Assembly: GCF_018139145.2 (NCBI RefSeq)
Contig: NC_059483.1
Coordinates: 5,333,001-5,397,000 of the forward strand
Reading direction: 5' to 3'
Origin: Gymnogyps californianus
Taxonomy: Eukaryota; Chordata; Aves; Accipitriformes; Cathartidae
Length of the DNA: 64,000 nucleotides
Shown here in pieces: positions 56,961-64,000 of the stretch; positions within the stretch are counted from its first letter, which is position 1, and each line of letters opens with the position of its first letter. The translations under genes were made by a program, and so were the position numbers. The notes beneath the pieces are model-generated. The model searched no databases. It had not been told where the DNA came from and saw only the letters and a program-made list of their open reading frames with translations.

Positions 56961-59900
56961 AGAGAAAAAAAATGTCTTTTTCTACTGCAGTTAAGCCAGG
57001 TTGTTACCTTTTGCAGCTCCTTTGCAACAAATGCATGTTTGTATCTGGAGTTACTCAGTACTGAAAAACACCCCGGTGCTCCCAGGAGGTTTTGGTGCAG
57101 CCTCAGCACCACCACGACCCCCCAAAAAGGTCAAGAGCCCCAGATTTGTGCACTTGCAAGGTTTTTCTGCCCGTACCATACTTACTCTTGGAATATTTGG
57201 AGCTGAAGTGGAGAACTGCTGCCAGTTTGGCTGCAGCTTGTCCCAAACGACACCGTGGCGCAAGACTCCGTGGCTGCCCATTTCTGAAATACAATTTTAA
57301 TAACAATTTTAGCAGCTGCAAGTTTTTCTTTCTGTGCTTAGTTCTCCTTCGCCCGCTCATTTGGCAAACCCATGCTGTCAGCTGGCACTAAAGGCCTAGA
57401 AAACCGCCCTGTTTTCTGCAGAGACACAGGCTATTGCCTTAATCCTCTACCTGTTTGCTGCACCTTAACGCTGCTGATGGAGAGAAAACGTAAGCACAAG
57501 GTGTGGACTTCACTCTCCATCCCCTCGCATTAGCAGAAAATGCTCCCAGCATCTACCACACAGCATCCAGCTTGTGTAACAGCCTGGGAGAGTATTTTCC
57601 ATGTGCAGTTATCTCTGTGCATAGTAGTAATTTAGGGAATTTTTCCTAAAAGTGCAGTATTTAGACCTCGAGGAGGCTGCCTCTTAACCTCAAGTATGTC
57701 CAGCAGTGCATAGCAAGAAGTGCCAAGGATTTTCAGGAGTTGAGCTGAAGGTGTTGTTTGAAGTTAACCATATTTTATTTTCTCAAACCCTTTCTTGGGA
57801 CTTAATTTATATGGCGCTGTGATGGGCACGTATAAACATTGTGATCAGGTTACAGTATGAATGAAATAGGTAGACTCGTTTTCTTTTTCTTTTCTCACAA
57901 TAAAAATGTAAGAAATTTAGTTGCTTACCCCATAAAATGCACATTTCTGTTACAGATTAGTCTTATTTTAATGAGGCTGTTACTTATACAGTAGTACATT
58001 AGCAAAGTGTCCTTTGATTTTTATGTAGCGAATGTTTACGCACCGGTTCAGAGAGGCCTGACCGTTATTCCCCCCCCAGTTCTTAAGGTGGGGTATCAGG
58101 GTCAAAAAGCTGTCAATACGAGACTGGGACATTTCTGGGTTACACGCAGGTGCCGGTCTGTTGGGGAGCGGGTGCGTGCTTGGCCGTGCGGGGACCCTGA
58201 TAGCTGCACGTGAGCTGCTCCACAGCAGCAAGGTGGGACCTGTCCCCAAGCCGCTGGGTGCAAGGGCCGAATCTTGCACAGAGCCAGGGTGTAAAGAGGT
58301 TTATAAGTTGCTTGGCACCCTTTTATTGCACCTTCTCTGGAAGAAAGCGAGCGGCAGCGGTGAAGTGAAGCAGAAAGCCCGGCGGCGGGATGAAGACATC
58401 CTCTGTCCATCTCTGCCTGTGAAGCTGAACTGAAGCCTTCCTGCGCTGCTTAAAATTGTAATTTTGGATAAAAGGCTGTGTAATAACTTGAGAAATGTGT
58501 GAGAAGATCTCGTGTTAATACTGTATAAACCTTCTTTAACTTCAGGAAGCTTAAAATCAAATTTGGCAGAGCTTACAAGGGCAGTGAATGTGGAGCCACT
58601 TGACTCCGGTAACCAAGAGAATCCGCTGACAAACCTGCAGTATTTTGATTTTTTTGCAACACTATCTGAATTCTTGAAAGTATTTACTTCCTTGTGAACG
58701 TGTGTAAAAATATATATTTGACTTTACCTATATGTTAAAAATTTCATTCTCATGTTCTGTGCAAAGATTTTTCCCATCTCTTTGGGGAAACCGAATGAGG
58801 AGAGTATTACAGTGCAATTTAGATTCTCTGGGTTTCGGGTTTTAAAAAAAAGAGGTAATAAGGTAGGGTAATTGTGGAACTAGGAGGCTCCACTGACTCA
58901 TCTTCTGAATAAAGCAATTCAGATGTGTTGTGACCTCAAGAAAGTGAATTTTTAGAGCAGTTGAAGTTAGAAATCTGGGATAAATTCAGATATTTGAAAG
59001 TCATGGTAACAAGCATTTGTAAGAGTGTATCATGCTCTATAGTAAGATTGCATAAGGGCACAGGATGAAGCATCTGATTTTTTAAATTTTTTTTTCCCTT
59101 TTGGCATTCTGTTTGTGACAATTACATGACTCTATTAACTGTGTGTGGAAGAAAGCAGTGTTATGAAATGAGGAGAGATTTTCTTCATCTGTTACTCTGT
59201 AGGTAATTTTTGTGCTTTTTCCAGTATTTAAGTACCTCTTAACTGCTTGCTGTCCATCTGTATACCATTCATAGTACTGTAAACTAGTATATGTAGCATG
59301 ACCTTGTAACTTGCTTTGTTTGTGCATCTGCCAGTACAATATGTTGTCTTTCCTTAAAATGCAAATATGCTCCACGCAGTACAGAGCTCCTCAGTCAATA
59401 AATAAATGGAGGTAAAAAACTGTACCTAATACCCATTTAATTTAAATTCATTTTATAAACATAAAGACGCCTTTTAAGAGAAGCTTTAATTCAGACTAGC
59501 ACCTTGATTTGTGGTTGCCATGGAGAATCAAATCTGTCATTTGACAAGAAAAGTCACCCATTTATGACAGCACTTTATCTTGTCTCTCCAGGGGAAGAAA
59601 ATGTCAAAAGTGAGAGCAGAAAAAAATAAAGCCCTGAAACACCAGAATTTCTTGATTTCATTTTTATTATTCAGCTATCATATCCTTTCTGATAATAGCA
59701 AGTTGGTGAAAATAAATAATGTTCCTACAGTAAAATCAAATATTTCCTATTGGAATGGACAGGGCTCTTTGTGCTTGTCAGTGCTGTGAAGTCTGGCAAG
59801 AAATAGTGTTATTAGATAAACCCACAGTGCCCAAATCCCATTTTCTTTTCATTACAGTGTCAAAATAATTATACCTGTGTAATTTGGGTAAGAAATTGTA

Positions 59901-61019
59901 GAATAAGTAAAATGGTCCATTGGAAGAGATTGCTTTAAGCTTGTGTTCATTATAGGGTGGGGTTTTTACATGCTGAAGAAAATAAAAAGATAAAAAAATT
60001 TGTATAATTTCACTTGAATAAAAATGTCTGGTTACTCTTTCATGTTCTTTACAACCAGAGGAGACGGCAAGTGCTATGTTCTGTTGGGGTTTTTACATCC
60101 ATGCATCTTTTGTAAAAGAGAGTTACAAGAGGCAGGAGTTTTAACACTTTTTGATTCTCAGGTGAAAATCTCTGAAGAGTTTCAAAGACATTAGATAAAA
60201 CTGATTATTATCTGAAATTTTTTTTGAAGTGTTTTTATTTTGTAGGATTAAGAAATGGTAGGGATCGGGTGTATATTCAGGAATATAATTAGCTATCGCA
60301 AGTGTTTACGCGTGTACATTTAATCCATATAGACACTAAGTTGCCCCCAGGGGAGAAACACTTACTGTAGCATTGCATTACTTTTTACATAAATCTAAAA
60401 AGTGCCGTTGAAATAACGAGACTAAAATAATCCACTCTGCGCTTCTTTCTTGAGACGGTGTTTGTGCCTTTCACAGGATTGCGGGGTTTGATGTGGTTCA
60501 GGAGTAATCTTGTATCAATGAGATAGCATTATAATAGAAAGTCCTTTAGTGGTTTAGAGTAAATATTGGGCTGGTAGGGGAGCTGCTTGCTGGAGCGGTT
60601 GTGCCTGCAAGAGATTACAAAAAGGGAGAGAAAGGAAAGGGTCGGAGGCTCTTTTTTTTTTTTGCTTTAAATTGGCTGGCGGTGCCGGATCCATAGCCAA
60701 AGCTAGTTGGGATCTGCTGTGAGAAAACAGGCAGCACAATAGTTCCCTATTCCTGCCTTCATGCGGAGTCTGAAGCCAAATCCTGCTCTCAGATACTTAT
60801 GTGTAACTCTGCTTGCCTCCAGCAGGCACTTACCATGCCTGTCCGGTATGTGTTGTATCCTGGGGTTCTCTAAAAACGTATGTTGTTGCATATGTCACCT
60901 TAGTGGAGAAATAGTTGCAATTTAGATTTTTTTTTTTTTTTTAATTTTATTTTGTTTTTTAACACGTGTTAACATCATGTCATAGGATATGTGTTATCAT
61001 GGGCTACCAGAATGTGACA
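56961..61019. other. non-coding stretch
   Basis: Frames of about 100 codons at 56901-57391 lie in three plus-strand registers and on the minus strand, none recognised. At 59592-59609 an 18-base open segment between an acceptor (gtctctccag) and a donor (GTGAGA) look-alike reads GKKMSK and could be a microexon by chance. T-runs lie at about 60650-60663 and 60927-60942. Confidence 0.5.
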
Positions 61020-61480
61020 ACTTAGGGTTTTTTTGTGAGGCCATCTGGAATAAAAGAGGGTGAATTAAAGATGCTCTCTGGGGTTATGGAATCTTAAAGA
61101 TATTAAAGGGTTTGATTTCCATAATGTCTGCCTCTCCTTTTGCCCAACTGTTGATATAATCTGCTTTAAAATCGATTTGCTGTCATCATGTAATCAAAGC
61201 CTTAATTGCATCATCGACTTCAGCATTTTTTGCTGATAGATTTGTGCGACTGATGGTGAAAATGTTGTGAAAAAAGAAACAAGTGTTTGAAATAATTTCG
61301 CTGGATGTGCTGTCTCTTGGGTATGGACAACAATTTTCACAAGTACCGAAGTAATCCATGAGTCCCTGAATTTTAGTGAGATGTGAAAATGTTTCACAAC
61401 CTTGAGGCTCGATACCACAAGCTGTTTAACTTGCTGAAGTCAAGACTATTCAAAAGCGTAATAAAAGAATGATATTTAGC
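61020..61480. promoter_or_regulatory. AT-rich block, possible conserved non-coding element
   Basis: Repeat-free AT-rich stretch with a TCF/LEF-like ATCAAAG near 61193 and an ATCGAT-type motif near 61171. Conservation was not tested. Confidence 0.3.
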
Positions 61481-63073
61481 ATGGCTTTGTCAAAACTACC
61501 TTTTAAAGTATTTAGTCCACTTCAAATTGTAACTTTCTACCAGTTGTTCTTAAAAAAATAATTTTAAAAAGGGATGGTGGGGGTAAAGCTGCTTGTTGGC
61601 TGCAAGGTTGTTCCCCAAAGCACTGAATTATCTCCCATGAGCTCTGTCCGAGGGAAGACCGAATAGAGTTCAAATATTTTTATAAAACAAAAAATTGTGA
61701 GTAACCTGTCTCTCTAGTTTCCGACGGATGCTGTCTGAAATGGCTGATATCCTGTCCTGAAAATCACAGATGGAAACTTCATCTCAGCACAGGGCTACGG
61801 CAATAATGAAATGAAAGTAGCAGAGTCTCATTTACATTTCAGAAATAGTTCTCTGTAGTTTCCTGTTCAATGTACCAGATTTTCTTGTGTACCTGATGTT
61901 GGTTGTTACCCACATTTAAAGGGCAGCGCTTTAGGTTTGACCCTTGGAGAAATACGAGTATGTAGGTGATGCTCTTCCGTTACCGAGGGATGCTGTTTGC
62001 TGCAGCGAGTCCGGGTACAGCAATAACTGAAGCAGCAGCGACTGTTTGATGCTGTTTCGACAAAGGTTAACTCCTTCCTTTTGGCTTTCGCAGTTCTCTT
62101 TAGTCAGAGCAACTGCAGCGCAAGCTTTTCTCAATTGATTTTTTGCTGATTTATTTAAATTGCATTTTTGTTTTAATAACCTGTTTCAGAAACGTACCGG
62201 ACTCTGAAAGTCTGTGATATAAAATGGCAACACTCGTGTGTTGTTTCTGTAAGGGGGAAGTCAAAGTAAATGCATACTTTGTAAAAGTGAATCACATGCT
62301 TTGTAAAAGAGAATATATACCGGGTGCTAGTAAGACTGTGTATTGACTGTAAATGCCTTTTATGGGAGTCTTTGAAGGAGAAGAAAGTGCAAATTACTGG
62401 GGAAGGTGGAGAACACTGTAGATCAGGGTAAAAATGTGATACTTGGCAGTTTCTGTGTATTAGTGCAGCCCCTTCCCCAGCACAATAAATACCATTTAAG
62501 TATTTAGCAGAACTGAGATATGCCACTTCTTTTGAACAACACCTGTGACTTTCTCTAAAATTTAAAGGGCCAGAAATTAAGCTGCTGGGCATTTGGTCAG
62601 TCTTCTGAGAGCACCCATGGATCTCACCGAGTCTCTTCGGCTGCCCGAGCAAACCCGAACGGGCACATAATGGACAGGAATGACAGCACAGCTCGTCGCC
62701 CTATAAAGAATTCTTTTTTAACGTATGGATGCATATGTATGTGTGTATGTATTTTTAACAGAGCTGCAGTGTCTCCGTGGAGGCGGTGTGCAGGAGTTGT
62801 CACTAGTGAGGGGAAGCCAGGGCAGCCGTATGGCACTCTGCCGAGCACGGAGGGTCCTGCCGAGGTGCGATGGGGGAGGACGAGTCCCACAGTGCCTCAG
62901 CATCCTCCTCATGCGGTGCCACGTAGGGCGTTGGAGGCCTCGGTGGCACCCTGTGTGAGCCCCCGCAGCGTAAAGGGGAAGGTCTTGTTGGCAGAAAGAT
63001 TTCTGGCAGACATCGAGATTTTTGCAATGGTGATGCCACTGGTTGGCCACCTTAGCAGCAGGTACCTCATGGT
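61481..63073. other. non-coding stretch
   Basis: Frames of up to 159 codons (62173-62652, minus) and 220 codons (62670-63332, plus) overlap several others in GC-rich DNA. Neither has a recognisable domain. A short TATG-rich run lies near 62735-62755. Confidence 0.5.
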
Positions 63074-63092
63074 ACCTGGTACCAGGTGGCAG
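63074..63092. promoter_or_regulatory. CTCF-like motif overlapping a perfect palindrome
   Basis: ACCTGGTACCAGGT at 63074-63087 is its own reverse complement. Overlapping it, GTACCAGGTGGCAG at 63079-63092 agrees with 12 of 14 positions of the core CTCF consensus CCASYAGRKGGCRS. It is on the plus strand and is the best CTCF look-alike I noticed in the window. Binding is inferred. Confidence 0.4.
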
Positions 63093-64000
63093 CGGGTACT
63101 CCAAGGAGCAGTGGGAGCTCCTGGTTTCTCACTGAGCCACATGTTGCTTTGGAGTCACTGGAGTCATCAAGGCGCTTCGAGTTGTTTGAGGATACTACAG
63201 TGCTTCTTGTGGTCCCACCACGGGGGAACCTCAGACTTACGGCTGTTGGAGCGATCTTCTCTGCAGGATTCGAGGTTGATGCCTCCACCCTGCCCTGCCA
63301 TCAGCAGCTCCCAGTGCCACCCAGCAGCATGATGCAGTGGCTGGTTACGCTGTTAGTTCTGGTGGTGGTGACTTGTGGTGTGCATCTCTTGTTGGCCAAA
63401 GCTGCGTCATGTTATCTCCTTACTGCGCTCTCTGGTTATAGCTGCTTCTTGCTGCTGTTTCAATTCTCACTTCTTAAAGATAGAGTAAAAAATTCTCAAG
63501 AAATAACATATATTAAAAACAGATGTATGTGAAAACAACCTTCAAGATGGTATAGCCTGGCACAGGAGATTTGGGAAACGATAGAGTTAAGGTGGCATAG
63601 CCCACCTTAACCGAGCCTCTGGGCTGTTAGACATTGTGAAACTCTCTTGACATGATCATGTAGTTTTGGGGGGTTTTTTGTTTTATTTTTCTCTTCCCAA
63701 AGAGCCTTGTTTGGGCTTTGGCACATCATCCAAACCCAAGTGCTCCAAGCTTGCCACATGGTTCCCTGTTCCTCATTTCTGCCTGCCCACCAAGAGACAC
63801 CTGGGGCCAGTTTTGCAGAAGTGATCTGGGGTTTGCAACCACAGCTGAGGCCAGTTGGGACTGTCCGTAGCACATGGCCTTGTTAGTATCCATAAAGACC
63901 GTGAGTCATGGTGGACTCACACTGGTGCCTTGAGTTATTGGGTAACTCAAGCCAGCAGCTATCAATAGCCTCCCTTTCACTTTGTCTGGGTTTCCTACCA
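63093..64000. other. non-coding stretch with one hydrophobic short frame
   Basis: A 67-residue ATG frame at 63329-63532 (plus) encodes two hydrophobic stretches (MMQWLVTLLVLVVVTC then a Leu/Phe-rich segment) and a basic tail. It resembles no known family. The DNA from 63540 to 64000 shows a T/G-rich tract near 63665-63695 and nothing else. Confidence 0.45.

Noticed and set aside
62670..63332. 220-codon plus-strand frame
   Set aside because: Begins with ATG but has no recognisable domain. Other frames on both strands are open over the same GC-rich DNA, and the composition is irregular.
1..64000. CRISPR arrays, bacterial operons, ribosome binding sites, phage or plasmid features
   Set aside because: Composition, lack of dense coding and the presence of vertebrate-type repeats and CpG islands exclude a prokaryotic window. 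No regularly spaced repeats were seen.

Overview
This looks like vertebrate nuclear DNA, most likely from a bird or another archosaur. That reading rests on composition: AT-rich blocks alternate with short GC- and CpG-rich patches, there are no mammalian SINEs or L1, and there are scattered fragments resembling ancient amniote repeats. These include MIR-like SINE pieces and a family carrying the phrases 'cc(c/t)attgacttcaa' and 'tgattttcaaag' that I associate with turtle, crocodile and bird genomes. The species cannot be named from the window alone.

I found no protein-coding gene I can support. The longest ATG-initiated frame is 267 codons (29220-30023, minus) and resembles no family I know. 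Other long frames lie in GC-rich, stop-poor DNA or read through microsatellites. I saw no tRNA, rRNA, snRNA or microRNA that I recognise. The window therefore reads as a gene desert or the inside of a very large intron. A few splice-like segments could be non-coding, 5'-UTR or cassette exons; the best is 35641-35768.

Layout: 1-7.1 kb is mixed, partly GC-rich sequence with two exon-like segments. 7.1-8.5 kb holds the most conspicuous element, a compact CpG island (about 40 CpGs in 385 bp, hand count) set between AT-rich blocks. 8.5-18.5 kb is plain non-coding DNA with old SINE-like fragments and simple repeats. 18.5-19.25 kb is an AT-rich block with five nuclear-receptor half-sites, two of them arranged as a DR2. 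24.2-25.6 kb holds two homeodomain-core palindromes and a G15 tract, followed by a second CpG-rich patch at 25.7-26.25 kb. 29-31.4 kb holds a hairpin next to T20, old repeats and another AT-rich block. 31.6-33.2 kb has degenerate minisatellites. 39.1-39.9, 43.8-44.5, 47.6-48.25, 56.15-56.96 and 61.0-61.5 kb are further AT-rich blocks that look like conserved non-coding elements. 63.08 kb has a CTCF-like motif overlapping a perfect palindrome.

The common theme is regulatory. Many AT-rich blocks contain perfect inverted repeats built on TAAT/ATTA cores, recognisable transposons are scarce, and there is no coding sequence. This is what the neighbourhood of a developmental transcription factor gene tends to look like. 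Which gene it serves, and whether the blocks really are conserved, needs alignment to other amniotes.
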